DNA from: JBDRFZ01 sp043818395
GTDB lineage: Bacteria; Patescibacteriota; Patescibacteriia; 2-12-FULL-60-25
Reading direction: 5' to 3'
Assembly (NCBI GenBank): GCA_043818395.1
Contig: JBDRFZ010000030.1
Span: 1-64,000 of the forward strand
DNA length: 64,000 nucleotides
The notes under the pieces are model-generated. The model worked only from the letters and a program-made list of their open reading frames with translations, ran no database searches and was not told where the DNA came from. The position numbers and the translations under genes are program-made. Of the stretch, positions 33,813 through 43,754 are shown one piece after another; within the stretch, counting starts at the first letter, position 1; every line of letters begins with the position of its first letter.

Positions 33813-34712
33813 TTAAATATGCTTTATTGCCTCGTCGATCATTGCTCCGGCGACATCGCGGCCGGTGACCTGCTCTAAAACTTCAAAACCGGGATTTGCA
33901 TTTACTTCGATGACCAAGGGGCCACGCTTGGAACGTAAAATATCGATGCCGATAACGTCCAATTCAAAAGCTTCGGCTGTTTTGATCGCTAATTCGGTTT
34001 CCTCTTTAGTTAATTCAACCAACCCACCGTTACCACCGAGCGCCGCATTTGATCGAATATCGTGTTCCCGCGATGTTCTTTCCATAGCCGCGACGATTTT
34101 GCCACCGATTAAATAGACGCGCACATCTTTTTTGTCGGCTTCGGCAATAAATTCCTCGATGATGATCGGATTTTTATCGCGTACGTTTAGGTAGTCAACC
34201 AGGGGCATGAATGTTTCCAGGCTATTCGCAAAAAATGTTCCTATGCCGTGAGTACCGAAGGCGACTTTAATAATCACCGGGAATCCTAGGTTTAAAGCGG
34301 CTATTGATGCGATTTTAGGATCATTTACCATGGCCCATTTCGGTGAAGGAATATTTTTTTCAATAAATTTGTGATGTTGCAGGAGTTTGTTTTTAGCCAC
34401 GGAAACAGCCCGGTGATTGCCGTTTAAAATATAAACCCCCAAAGTCTTTAAAAGGTTAATAGTATGGGCATGGAGCCCTGGTTCGCAGATGAAGTTTGGG
34501 CGATTAATAATAACTTCCAACTTGAACAGTGGTTCGCCGTCGTGTGAGATTTTTAAATTTTTGCCATCGTAAGAAAAATATAACAGCGGTTCGCAGATGC
34601 GGATTATTTTATAACCGCGTTCTAAACCAGCTTGCTCCAATCTTTCTATATTGGTATAGGCTGAATTTTTTGAATTCGTTGCCATCAATACGCCGATATT
34701 CAGAGGTTCCAT
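33813..34712 (-). CDS. RimK-type ATP-grasp ligase
   Basis: The protein is 299 residues. The pre-ATP-grasp N-terminal domain (1-100) is followed by ATP-grasp motifs: FPVIIKVAFGTHGIGTF (P-loop-like), EEFIAEADKKDVRVYLIGGKIVAAMERTS, GGLVELT and the Mg-binding GIDILRSKRGPLVIEVNANPGFE. Relatives join glutamate or amino acids to proteins or small molecules (RimK, LysX). An AGAGGA sequence lies 11 nt upstream of ATG. The substrate is unknown. Confidence 0.85.
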   Translation of the reverse strand: MEPLNIGVLMATNSKNSAYTNIERLEQAGLERGYKIIRICEPLLYFSYDGKNLKISHDGEPLFKLEVIINRPNFICEPGLHAHTINLLKTLGVYILNGNHRAVSVAKNKLLQHHKFIEKNIPSPKWAMVNDPKIASIAALNLGFPVIIKVAFGTHGIGTFFANSLETFMPLVDYLNVRDKNPIIIEEFIAEADKKDVRVYLIGGKIVAAMERTSREHDIRSNAALGGNGGLVELTKEETELAIKTAEAFELDVIGIDILRSKRGPLVIEVNANPGFEVLEQVTGRDVAGAMIDEAIKHI

Positions 34713-34766
34713 AGTTTATAAATCCTCTTTGCATGTTTAAGATGAAAATTTAATATCCCGTACATT

Positions 34767-34853
34767 TGGTGCCGCGGGAGAGACTCGAACTCTCAACCTC
34801 TTGCGAGGACTGGCTTCTAAGGCCAGCGCGTATACCAGTTCCGCCACCGCGGC
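34767..34853 (-). tRNA. tRNA-Leu (anticodon UAG), CCA encoded
   Basis: The minus strand folds as a class II tRNA: acceptor GCCGCGG/CCGCGGC with discriminator A, anticodon arm CTGGC-CTTAGAA-GCCAG giving anticodon TAG, a short variable arm (CCTCGCAAGAGG), and T arm GAGAG-TTCGAGT-CTCTC. The 3' CCA is encoded (plus-strand TGG at 34767-34769). Confidence 0.95.
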
Positions 34854-34897
34854 ATCAGTTATACGGGATAAGTATTACTACCTTATTTATCAAAATT

Positions 34898-35320
34898 TTA
34901 AAAGACGTCTGGTAATTTTACACCAACAATAGCGCCGTCGTCTTCCTGTTTGTATTTATTTCTGCGAAAACCGGCATGGATGCGTAGATTATTTAAACGT
35001 TCTGTAAGAGTATAGCCATCCGTCATGTCTTCGATGAATGTTTTGAGATCGAGCTGTTCGGTAGTCATGTCTTCAGGTGTGGGTATGTAATCGATTTCTT
35101 TTTCGTATTTATCAATTACACCGTCAGTACAAAAAATTATCAGATCACCCGGTTTGAGTTTGCGAATGGTTAATCGCGGGTCAAGTCTTGGTGCGAAGAC
35201 CTCGGATTCCAAACCTAGCGGTCTGGACATGCTGTAACTTAGATCAAAATAACTGGCTTCTTTTTCTATTTTTGATAAATAATATCGTCTTGCCGGATCA
35301 AGCTTCATTTTATAGAGCAT
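34898..35320 (-). CDS. PP2C-type phosphatase, C-terminal part (split from the gene upstream)
   Basis: The part is 140 residues and carries the second half of a PP2C domain: SRPLGLE, LKPGDLIIFCTDGVID (metal-binding Asp) and EDDGAIVGV (final metal Asp). It is in the same frame as the 35345-36016 part, from which it is separated by one TAA codon and eight sense codons (starting AAA AAA). The internal ATG at 35320 might allow re-initiation, but there is no obvious ribosome site. It is most likely the lower half of one gene with a nonsense mutation. Confidence 0.7.
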   Translation of the reverse strand: MLYKMKLDPARRYYLSKIEKEASYFDLSYSMSRPLGLESEVFAPRLDPRLTIRKLKPGDLIIFCTDGVIDKYEKEIDYIPTPEDMTTEQLDLKTFIEDMTDGYTLTERLNNLRIHAGFRRNKYKQEDDGAIVGVKLPDVF

Positions 35321-35344
35321 GGGCAGATCAATTATCTCTTTTTT

Positions 35345-36016
35345 TTAAGCATCGGCAAGTTCAGAATCATCCGAAGTAGCCTGCTCAAGATTTTCATCTG
35401 CATGCAAGATAAATGCACCACTGTCACCGACATTTGCCGTTACTAAATAGCGGGTACCGTCCTTGGTTGTATGAATGAACCCGGCGCAAGCCGTGGTCAT
35501 TCCCTGAACGTCGCTTGCGGCTTGATCAGCCCAATGGAATAAAGACAGAAGAGCGTTGGCCTTTATCGTCATCTCCTTTTCCGTAGCTAGGATTTTTTTG
35601 GCATTCTTTTCTGAAAAAGTCGCATCTAAATGTTTAGCTACGTTTTCGTTGTCGTCCTCCACTGACGCACGTGCTATATCCCAATTAGCAGCTAACACAC
35701 GAGCAGCGATATGGCTTGCTTCCGCTGGATTATTTCCTCCTCCTAAACCATCAAAAACGCCGAAGATGCCAGAAGCTGGATCAGCTATAACATTATCCTG
35801 ATTTTTATTTTCTGTTTTTCTGTTTTCTCTTTTCTTCTCCAAAGTTACAGCAACTTTCATGTCGCCGAAGCCGTCAATTTCTATGGCGGTGACTATATCA
35901 GGTGATTGGTAGTCAATAGATGCTCGTCGGGTTTCTGGTTTAAATTCCGTTGCTTTAATTTCTGGCGTTGTGTCCTTTTTGACTATTTTTTCCGATTTAA
36001 ATGGGTTGTTTTCCAT
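35345..36016 (-). CDS. PP2C-type protein phosphatase, N-terminal part, ends at premature TAA
   Basis: The part is 223 residues. A charged N-terminal segment (1-45) is followed by the first half of a PP2C domain: NQDNV, FGVFDGLGGGNNP (metal Asp and Gly), MTTACAGFI and TANVGDSGAFIL. It stops at TAA (35345-35347) next to a run of eight A, and the remainder of the domain continues in frame downstream. A full PP2C needs both parts for its metal site, so this part alone should be inactive. TATAGT lies 6 nt before the ATG. Confidence 0.7.
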   Translation of the reverse strand: MENNPFKSEKIVKKDTTPEIKATEFKPETRRASIDYQSPDIVTAIEIDGFGDMKVAVTLEKKRENRKTENKNQDNVIADPASGIFGVFDGLGGGNNPAEASHIAARVLAANWDIARASVEDDNENVAKHLDATFSEKNAKKILATEKEMTIKANALLSLFHWADQAASDVQGMTTACAGFIHTTKDGTRYLVTANVGDSGAFILHADENLEQATSDDSELADA

Positions 36017-36121
36017 ATATTCACTATATCATGCGATGTCTTGTTATCGGAGATCGTGAATAGTGACCAAAAAATTTAGATATAAGTGGATATCTGTGCT
36101 TTGACAGCTTTGAGAGCGGAC

Positions 36122-36150
36122 TTGACAAGTATTTTTTAAGAGATTAATAT
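36122..36150 (+). promoter_or_regulatory. Strong sigma-70 promoter of the 23S-5S unit
   Basis: TTGACA (36122-36127), a 17-bp spacer and TAATAT (36145-36150). It is the nearest promoter to the 23S gene and no 16S gene intervenes, so 23S appears to be transcribed on its own. Confidence 0.8.
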
Positions 36151-36157
36151 ACCGACA

Positions 36158-36585
36158 CTTAAATACACCATGTCCCTAAATATTTTGGGACCTCTGGGGA
36201 CCCTCCACGCTAAAGCATCATGTTAACCATTACACCCGGCTGAGCACAGGACCCTCCAGAGACAGGGAGTCGTCGCTTGGCCAAGAGCCAGGTTTTTTTG
36301 TCAAAAAAAGAGGTAGATGATGATGAGGATCTTAAATGGATTTTCATCAGCGTCTGTCTCACCTGACCCGCACCGAATGTACAGGGGAGTAGCAGACCGG
36401 ACCTCGACAATAAAATTGTTACGATGATGATAGAAAGTCATACGTACAAGGCATAAGAACCATATTCGCGATCAACAAGAGTTCCGATCGCGAATGCAAT
36501 TGATAGTAAAGTACACCTTAAAAAAAAATTAAACGAACCGTCCGGTTTTACCCCGCGATTTCCTCATTCGAATCGTGGTTCCGGA
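36158..36585 (+). other. 23S leader region without genes
   Basis: About 430 bases between the rrn promoter and 23S hold no credible ORF. A 10-bp hairpin (ATTCGCGATC paired with GATCGCGAAT, about 36469-36500) is present. The final bases pair with sequence after the 23S 3' end over about 20 bp, the usual processing stalk. Confidence 0.6.
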
Positions 36586-37837
36586 TGGTCGAAGCACGAA
36601 AGGGCGTACGGTGGATGGCTAGGCAGTAAGAAGCTGATGAAGGACGTGGCAGCCTGCGAAAAGTCTCGGGGAGGTGGCAAGCAACCTGTGATCCGGGAAT
36701 GTCCGAATGGGGCAACCCAAGTCGATGAAGTCGACTTACCCGTAACTGAATACATAGGTTATGTGGAAGGCACCTGGGGAAGTGAAACATCTCAGTACCC
36801 AGAGGAAAAGAAAAAAAGGAAATTCCAGCCCTAATTTCTGGTCGAGTCTCCGATCTTTGATCGGATGTGCTCGCAGAAATTAGAGCTGGATAATATTCCG
36901 TGAGTAGTGGCGAACGAAAGCGGATCAGTCTAAATCGTTTATGTGAGCTTTTACACCGAGTTGGACGCAAGTTTGACCGCGGGTAGGAGTGAAGGGCTTG
37001 GGCCGTCGCATATTCGAAGTTGTGGGCGGAAGCGTCGATTCCCCAAGGGATCGGCGCGTAATCGGAAAAAGATAATCGAATTCGCTGGAAAGCGGAACCA
37101 AAGACGGTGATAGTCCGGTAGGTGAAATTTTTTTCCATGCGCGTGTTTCCGCACCAAAGTACTATGGGGCTCGAGAAACCCTGTAGGAAGCAGCCGCGAC
37201 GATGCGGCAAGACTAAATACTTCTTCTGACCGATAGTGAACAAGTACAGTGATGGAAAGCTGAAAAGCAGCCCGGGAGGGCGATGAAATAGTATCTGAAA
37301 CCGTACGCTTACAAGGAGGTGGAGCCGAGCTTTGCTCGGTCACACCGTTCCTATTGAAGAATGAGCCGACGAGTGAGCTCTACGTTGCTTTGGGTTAAGT
37401 TCTTGCGGGAACGGAGCCATAGTGAAAGCGAGCCTTAATAGGGCGTTTTTGTAGCGTAGACTCGACCCGAAACCCGGCGATCTAGCCATGACCAGGATGA
37501 AGTCCCGTTAGTTCGGGATGGAGGTCCGAACCCACGAGCCGTGCAACACTCGGGGATGAGTTGTGGCTAGCGGAGAAATTCCAATCGAGCTGGGTGATAG
37601 CTGGTTCTCCCTGAAATAGATTTTGGTCTAGCGTTGATTAATAGCGTTGCGGGGGTAGAGCACTGAATGGGGGGCGGGGCGCAAGCTTACGTCTCCTAAC
37701 CAAACTCCGAATACCGTAACGTGTTCCCAACAGTAAGACGATGGGGGCTAAGCTCCATCCGTCAAAAGGGAAACAGCCCTTGATCGCAGACTAAGGTCCC
37801 TAATTATGTACTAAGTGTGAAAGGTGGTGGGTCGGCT

Positions 37838-37875
<38 letters not shown>

Positions 37876-38888
37876 TAAAGAAAGCGTAACAGCTCACTGG
37901 TCAAGCTGACCTGCACCGAAAACTTACCGGGGCTCAAGTACATAACCGAAGTCGCGAATGTTTTCCGGTTTTTAACCGGAGGGCGTGGTAAGGGAGCATT
38001 CGTAACTGCGCTGAAGCGAAAGGCGTGAGCCATCGTGGAGCGTTGCGAAGAGAGAATGTCGGCATAAGTAGCAAAAAGACAGGTTAAAATCCTGTCCACC
38101 GTAAACCCAAGGTTTCCAGGGCAACGAGAATCGTCCCTGGGTTAGCCGGTCCTAAGGCCAGGCCGAAAGGCGTAACCGATGGATAGCAGGTGAATATTCC
38201 TGCGCTGCCTATAGGTTTCAATGGAGTGACGTGTTCTTGCATTTTTCGAGAATCCCGGAATGATTCTTCGGGCACGAAGGGGCGTGGTATAGGCAAATCC
38301 GTACCGCATAAACCTCGTTGTGTACGCTAGTCTGCCGCGAGGCGGGCAAGGAAAGAGAATGGGGCACCAAGAAAACCTTCTAGAGTTAACCTGTAGGCAT
38401 CCGTACCGTAAACCGACACAGGTGGGTGGGCATAAGTGTGCCAAGGTGTACGAGAGAACCCGTGTGTAGGAACTCGGCAATACAACGGCCGTAACTTCGG
38501 GATAAGGCCTGCCCAGCTCAGCTGGGCTACAACAAAAGACGCAAACCGACTGTTTACCAAAAACACAGCTCCCTGCTAAACCGTAAGGTGATGTATAGGG
38601 AGTGATGCCTGGCCAGTGTCAGAACGTTAAGAGGAGGGGTCATACCGCAAGGTGGCAGCCCTGAATCCAAGCGCTGATGAACGCCGGCGATAACTATAAT
38701 CGTCCTAAGGTAGCGAAATTCCTTGTCGGGTGAACAAAGTGTTCCACAAGAAGTGGTCGGACCCTGTAAAAATTACAGGATTAACACTCGCCCGAATCCT
38801 GCCGCGAGGCGGGATAAGCAAACTGACTCATAACGGTGAATCCCACATTCCGACGGACATCGGAACGGGAAATACCGTGGGAACTCTG

Positions 38889-38894
38889 TATAAT
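38889..38894 (+). promoter_or_regulatory. TATAAT inside intron 1, 10 nt before endonuclease ATG
   Basis: A perfect TATAAT lies 10 nt upstream of ATG 38905, as in leaderless genes elsewhere in the window. It may give the endonuclease a promoter of its own. Confidence 0.4.
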
Positions 38895-38904
38895 ACAAAA
38901 TATT

Positions 38905-39447
38905 ATGAAGAGACCCGTAACGACTGACCCGAAAGGGGAGAGCCGATGGACATCGGCTAACACGTCAGCTCTTGTAAGAAAAAAACAATCCAGGGAGACG
39001 GCATCTTATATAACAGGATTCGTAGATGGCGAAGGAAGTTTCTTGGTTTCGTTTAATCGGCGATCTGGGCTCAAGACGGGCATCGAAGTCCGTCCGAGTT
39101 TCAGTCTAAGCCAACATAAACGCAATCTAAGTATCCTTCAGTCAATAAAAAATTTTTTCAGATGCGGAGGCATTCGTTTTGATCGGCATGATCAGACTTA
39201 TAAATACGAGGTCAGAAGCCTCGGTGATTTATGGAATAAGATCATACCGCATTTCAAGACGATTCCTCTTAAGACATCAAAAGCAAAGGATTTTGAACTT
39301 TTCAAAGAGGTCTGTTCACTCATGCGAGCGAACAGGCATCGTTCAAAAGCCGGTCTTGAAAAAATATTGCGAATTGCCTATTCAATGAATAATATAGGCG
39401 CCAGAAAATATAAGTTGTCAGATCTCCTAAAGATCGTTACAAGATGA
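38905..39447 (+). CDS. LAGLIDADG homing endonuclease (intron 1)
   Basis: The protein is 180 residues with one LAGLIDADG motif (SYITGFVDGEGSF, near residue 40), then FSLSQHKRNLSILQSIKNFFRCGGI and a YEVRSLGDLWNKIIPHF block typical of single-motif enzymes that act as homodimers. It would cut intron-free 23S genes at the insertion site and promote intron spread. The start at 38905 fits the TATAAT spacing; a longer ORF begins at 38836. Confidence 0.88.
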   Translation: MKRPVTTDPKGESRWTSANTSALVRKKQSRETASYITGFVDGEGSFLVSFNRRSGLKTGIEVRPSFSLSQHKRNLSILQSIKNFFRCGGIRFDRHDQTYKYEVRSLGDLWNKIIPHFKTIPLKTSKAKDFELFKEVCSLMRANRHRSKAGLEKILRIAYSMNNIGARKYKLSDLLKIVTR

Positions 39448-40006
39448 AAGTATAGTCTGAACTCTGATGAAAATCAGAGATAACAAATGGAGTTCCGACC
39501 CGCACGAATGGCATAACGAGTTTGCGACTGTCTCCACATGGGACTCGGTGAAATTGCAAGTGGGGTGAAGATGCCCTGTACGCGTAGTCAGACGAAAAGA
39601 CCCCGTGAAGCTTTACTACAACTTGATATTGGGTCGCGGCTTTTCATGTTCAGAATAGGTGGGAGCCTTCGGGCAACAGTGAGATACCACCCTTGAACTG
39701 ACGCGATTCTCGATCCCTATCCGTGAATCCGGATGGGGAGACAGTATCTGGTGGGTAGTTTAACTGGGGCGGTTGCCTCCTAAAAAGTAACGGAGGCGTT
39801 CACAAAGGTCAGCTAGGCGCGGATGGAAATCGCGCTGATTCCGCAATGGGATAAGCTGGCTTAACTGCAAGACCAACAAGTCGAGCAGATGCGAAAGCAG
39901 GACATAGTGATCCGACCGTACGATATCGGACGGCGGAAGCTCAACGGATAAAAGCTACTCCGGGGATAACAGGCTGATCGCGCCCAAGCGTCCACAGCGA
40001 CGGCGC

Positions 40007-40047
<41 letters not shown>

Positions 40048-40078
40048 TAGAAGCTCCCAAGGGTTTGGCTGTTCGCCA

Positions 40079-40122
<44 letters not shown>

Positions 40123-40217
40123 AAAGATCGTGCTGTCTATAAATTCGACTATATGCTGGAAACTCTGGTTTGACTTCCAATTAGGAGTTGGAGTCTAAAG
40201 AATCTCATGCTACAGGT

Positions 40218-40223
40218 TATAAT
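40218..40223 (+). promoter_or_regulatory. TATAAT inside intron 2, 9 nt before endonuclease ATG
   Basis: A perfect TATAAT is followed by 9 nt and ATG 40233, the same spacing as in intron 1 and at several chromosomal genes. Confidence 0.4.
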
Positions 40224-40232
40224 AAAAAAATT

Positions 40233-40742
40233 ATGACACGTAAAAAAGCATTGAGTGCAGACAATCAGCAGGGAAGATTACATCATCGTCTTGAACCATG
40301 GTATGTCAGTGGATTTATTGACGGCGAAGGCAGTTTTCATATCGCGATTTATCAAGATCAAATAATGAAAACTGGCTGGAAGGTTATTCCAGAATTTCAT
40401 GTCTCGCAAAGAGTTTCGAGCCGGTGCGTCCTTGACGCACTTGTAAGATTCTTTAAATGCGGTTATGTGAAAATGAATCACCGATTGAATCCGAAAGATG
40501 TTACCTATGTATATGTAGTAAGAGATCGAAAAGATTTAGCGACAAAAATCATGCCTTTTTTCCGCCGGTATAAGTTACAAACAGAGAAAAAAGAAGATTT
40601 TAAAAAGTTTTCTCAGATTATCGAGTTGATGTTAAATGAGCGTCATCGAACGTCTGTCGGACTAAAGCAGATCATAAAGATCGCATATTCTATGAATGGT
40701 TCCGGCCGTTATCGAAAACGACCAAAAAAGACGATTTTATAA
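40233..40742 (+). CDS. LAGLIDADG homing endonuclease (intron 2)
   Basis: The protein is 169 residues with a single motif WYVSGFIDGEGSF (about 26-38) followed by FHVSQRVSSRCVLDALVRFFKCGYV and VVRDRKDLATKIMPFF. It is clearly related to the intron 1 enzyme (shared IKIAYSMN near the end) but divergent. It likely targets the intron-2 insertion site. The start at 40233 is supported by the TATAAT at 40218. Confidence 0.88.
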   Translation: MTRKKALSADNQQGRLHHRLEPWYVSGFIDGEGSFHIAIYQDQIMKTGWKVIPEFHVSQRVSSRCVLDALVRFFKCGYVKMNHRLNPKDVTYVYVVRDRKDLATKIMPFFRRYKLQTEKKEDFKKFSQIIELMLNERHRTSVGLKQIIKIAYSMNGSGRYRKRPKKTIL

Positions 40743-41368
40743 AACCCTCAGAGACTATATGTCGAAAGCCGATATGCATCGGTTAAGATATAGTCCGAAC
40801 TGCATGGCGACATGCAGAGTCCGACGGAAACGTCGGATCGCCACGGAGCGAAATCAGATTATTGATGTGGTTTGCGAAGTAACAATGTGTCGGTCTCCTG
40901 TCTACTACGCGCGTGGAATATTGAGAGGGCAAATCTCTAGTACGAGAGGACCGAGATTTACGAACCTCTAGTGCACCAGCTGTCCCACCAGGGGCACCGT
41001 TGGGTAGCTACGTTCGGCGCGGATAAACGCTGAAAGCATATAAGCGTGAAGCCGTCCTCAAGATTAATATTCATTATGAGAGCCCTCCGAGACGAGGAGG
41101 TTGATAGGCCGTATGTGTAAGACCTGCAAGGGTTTTAGCAGAGCGGTACTAATAGCTCCATGCTTCGACCATCCGGGATTACGATATCCAAAATCCGTAA
41201 AATGATTTTGCGTATCACAATCCGGATATGGTTAGAAAAATTTTAAACGTGTACTTACATCAAGGTATGCCTTGTACGTACGACTTTCGATCATCAAAAT
41301 GTGAAGCTTTTAACTTGCAGGTTACAGGCCTTATCCTTCGGCGATTATTCGTGATTTTTCATGGATAT

Positions 41369-41489
41369 CCGCCGGTGGCTTAAGCGGCAGTGTCACACCT
41401 GTTCCCTTTCCGAACACAGAAGTTAAGCCTGCTAGCAGCGATGGTACTTGGACCCAACCCGGTCCTGGAAGAGTAGCCCGTCGCCGGAC
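41369..41489 (+). rRNA. rrf: 5S ribosomal RNA
   Basis: Conserved 5S blocks are present: GGCAGTGTCACACCTGTTCCC, CCGAACACAGAAGTTAAGCC, GCGATGGTACT and GGAAGAGTAGCCCGTCGCCGG. It lies about 200 bp after 23S and is followed by a terminator. Ends are approximate (terminal TCCG/CGGA pairing). Confidence 0.93.
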
Positions 41490-41498
41490 TAAACAGAT

Positions 41499-41527
41499 GC
41501 ACACCTTTAACGGGTGTGTTTTTGTTT
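41499..41527 (+). terminator. Intrinsic terminator of the 23S-5S unit
   Basis: GCACACC and GGGTGTG form a stem around TTTAAC, followed by TTTTTG and TTTT. Confidence 0.85.
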
Positions 41528-41620
41528 TAATCAAAATTTGTTTTGATATTAGTTCGAATGTGTATATTTTTTTAAAAACTAAATCCCCGATGAGTATCGG
41601 GGATAGGCGGAGATATTTTG

Positions 41621-42484
41621 TCACGGCTTTTCCGTATCTTCTGTTTCAAGTGTTGGGAAACGAAGTGTGAATGATGAACCCGAGCCGGGTTTTGAGATTA
41701 CGGAGATTCGACCTCCTGCACATTCGACCAGGTTTTTAACAAAAGCTAGTCCAAGTCCATGACCATGTTCTTTGGTTGTGAAATAAGCATCGAAAATTTG
41801 AGGAAGATTTTCTGGCGTGATACCGCATCCGCTGTCAGAAATTAAGATTTCGATGAAACGCTGTGCATTTTCATATCTGCTGGATTTTGTGTCAATTTTC
41901 AGACTGCCCTGATAGTTCATTGCCCAGAGGGCATTGTTTATCAGATTTTGTATGATGCGTGCGAACTGCTCTGGATCGATCTTTATATATACCGAGCTCT
42001 CTATTGTAAGCTGCAGATCGATATCATGACCCGTGATACAGCTCATGGCAGTTGTTATCAGTATCTCGGAAATATCTATCCAAGTACTATGTTCTCCGAT
42101 GGGTTTGCGCGCAAGTCGGTATAATTCAGTAGTTAATTCTTTGATTTTATCGCTAGCTCTCTCACATGTACGACGGCATCGTTCCCTATCTTCACTTTCG
42201 TTCAAAATATTTAACGGCATCAGCGCGTTATTAATATCATGCGCTATGCCCATAACCCTGGCCATTCTTTCTCGTAGTTCCGTTAGGATATTCGGTGGAC
42301 ATGTATCAGGGGTCACGACAACCGGGAATTTATTCTCCGGGACCGTAAGGTTTCCTGACTCAGGCATGGGTTTTGGCCTGATGCCGCTTAATGGTTTTAG
42401 CGTGCCGTCGCTTCGGGTTTGGCTGATAGGTCCGGTTACGTATTTTTTGGACATCTCCCTACCCCTCAATTCTTCAGGGTTCAT
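41621..42484 (-). CDS. Soluble orphan histidine kinase-like protein
   Basis: The protein is 287 residues. After a flexible 70-residue N-terminus comes a DHp helix with the phospho-acceptor His (VMGIAHDINNALMPL), then the HATPase domain: N box NLINNALWAM, G1 DSGCGI, F box IFDAYFTTK and G2 HGLGLAF. No membrane helix, PAS or receiver domain is present and no response regulator is adjacent. It may phosphorylate a regulator encoded elsewhere. An internal ATG (MSKKYV, at 42454) preceded by GGGTAGGGAG is an alternative start. Confidence 0.88.
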   Translation of the reverse strand: MNPEELRGREMSKKYVTGPISQTRSDGTLKPLSGIRPKPMPESGNLTVPENKFPVVVTPDTCPPNILTELRERMARVMGIAHDINNALMPLNILNESEDRERCRRTCERASDKIKELTTELYRLARKPIGEHSTWIDISEILITTAMSCITGHDIDLQLTIESSVYIKIDPEQFARIIQNLINNALWAMNYQGSLKIDTKSSRYENAQRFIEILISDSGCGITPENLPQIFDAYFTTKEHGHGLGLAFVKNLVECAGGRISVISKPGSGSSFTLRFPTLETEDTEKP

Positions 42485-42687
42485 TTTTTAAGGTACAAGA
42501 TTTCTATATGATAGCTTAGCGTTATTTTTAGGTCGAGTGGTTAAGTTGTTGAATATATCGTTTTTATCAAGTTTAGGTTATAAGCGATTTTTTTAGTCTT
42601 TACATACACATACATCAAAATATTAATAATTTTTATCTAATTTTAGCTTAATAGCTTAAATTTAGCTTAAAAATGTATATGTTACAC

Positions 42688-42716
42688 TTGACAAAAATTG
42701 AAAAGCATGCTATAGT
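42688..42716 (+). promoter_or_regulatory. Consensus sigma-70 promoter ahead of an ORF-free region
   Basis: TTGACA (42688-42693), exactly 17 bp, TATAGT (42711-42716). No credible ORF follows for about 900 bases, so its product is probably an RNA. Confidence 0.8.
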
Positions 42717-42721
42717 GTTTG

Positions 42722-43560
42722 CGTAAAAATAAAGAAGGGTTGTAAAGGCAGTCTAGGCACCTTACAAATAAACTCAAAGGCTTGAAGGAGAGAGCAAGTC
42801 CGCGAATCCAATTTTATACACCAAGGGGTGATGGATTCGGGCGCTTTTTCCTAAAAGCTACCGAGTTCCATCACCCTTTTTGGTTGTCAGCTGGAACTTG
42901 AAAGGCAGACCCTACATTCTGCAAAACGGGCTTCGGCCCAAGCGCGGATACTCGAGGTACATAAAAAGCGGCTAGGGCAATAGTCAACAAAGTTTCGTTC
43001 GCTACTCGCGAACACCGCCCAAAATACCGCTTCTCAATTCTGCCTTTCATATTCCAGCTCGCAAGAGCTTGAACCTTATAACTACCGCGATACTGATTGT
43101 TTTGGAGAATGAAATAGGAGAGAGATCCTGCTCCAAGATAATGAGTCGCATCTCTATTTGGTCCCGAACTAAAACGGGACAGTTGATTCGGAGTAATACC
43201 AAAACCACCCGCCGAGAGAAGGGTGGCACGGCAAACAACCGGAGATCGACCTCGAAGTCCCTTAGAGAGACTTCGTAGTAACGAGTGCGTCCTGCCCTCT
43301 CCGACCGTCGGAGGGGACCGGGACAGTCGCTACTACCATGGTTATGTAATAGACGACGGTCAGGACGCGACGAACTTTGACAACAAAATTCTGCTCAAGC
43401 GGACGAACACCAATAACAATCATCTTGGGTTTCGTTTCGTCCTCTTAAGCAGAGCGCGGTTCTACTGAAGGAGTAACGCACTGGTGCGAAACTCTGGATG
43501 ATAAACGGCGCTTGAAGAACGGAGGCCGGTGGCTAGATAAACCGCCGGTTAGAAAAATGG
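42722..43560 (+). ncRNA. Candidate large structured non-coding RNA
   Basis: About 840 bases with no supported ORF follow a consensus promoter. Two distant segments, 42889-42908 and 43040-43059, are complementary over 18 bp with a 2x2 internal loop. A GGGCTTCGGCCC UUCG-type hairpin lies inside this domain. Further stems pair 43287-43294 with 43361-43368 and 43391-43406 with 43435-43452, and there are local hairpins GTCCCG/CGGGAC, CCACCC/GGGTGG and GAAGTC/GACTTC. It ends near the first CTAGATAAA-loop hairpin. No match to RNase P, tmRNA, SRP or 6S RNA was recognised. Limits are estimates. Confidence 0.6.
43526..43548 (+). promoter_or_regulatory. CTAGATAAA-loop hairpin, copy 1
   Basis: The 7-bp stem CCGGTGG / CCGCCGG holds the 9-nt loop CTAGATAAA. 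Eight nt later comes ATGGCAAAGTAG, which would encode only three residues. The same loop in a different stem precedes csx3 at 45669-45691, at the same distance from an ATG. Confidence 0.65.
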
Positions 43561-43646
43561 CAAAGTAGAACAAAAAAAATATCAAAATTAATTCGTTCGC
43601 GTCAATTTTTTCCAAACAGTATTCAATAATAAGTTCGAGGCTCGCA

Positions 43647-43754
43647 ATGAGCCAGAACAGAAAGGAGATCGAGAAAATAGCGGCACAGTTGAGTGCCGAT
43701 CTCGCCGATCCGGAGCAGTTCCGGACGGTCATGGAGCTTGCGACCAACCGCTAG
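43647..43754 (+). CDS. Small hypothetical protein, 35 aa
   Basis: The reading frame MSQNRKEIEKIAAQLS... ends ELATNR and is helical and charged, with no family recognised. A weak purine-rich TCGAGG lies 7 nt upstream. A strong hairpin (CCCGCTGT/ACAGCGGG, within 43763-43801) follows. Coding status is uncertain because the surrounding sequence is structured and non-coding. Confidence 0.35.
   Translation: MSQNRKEIEKIAAQLSADLADPEQFRTVMELATNR

Larger units (their letters stand above)
38732..39489 (+). mobile_element. Group I intron in 23S (near E. coli position 1951)
   Basis: The upstream exon ends CTTGTCGGGT and the downstream exon resumes AGTTCCGACC, matching the uninterrupted bacterial sequence around E. 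coli 1951. The exon ends in U and the intron in G, as group I introns do. Near the 3' end, GAAAGTATAGTC resembles the P7 strand. It carries a LAGLIDADG ORF. The exact last base (39489 or 39490) is ambiguous. Confidence 0.85.
40123..40889 (+). mobile_element. Group I intron in 23S (near E. coli position 2604)
   Basis: The upstream exon ends CGTGAGACAGT and the downstream exon resumes TCGGTCTCC, giving the continuous peptidyl-transferase-region sequence. The exon ends in U and the intron in G. The group I core is visible near the 3' end: GAGACTATATG before, and GGTTAAGATATAGTCC after, a short GATATGCATCGG hairpin. It carries a LAGLIDADG ORF. Confidence 0.88.
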
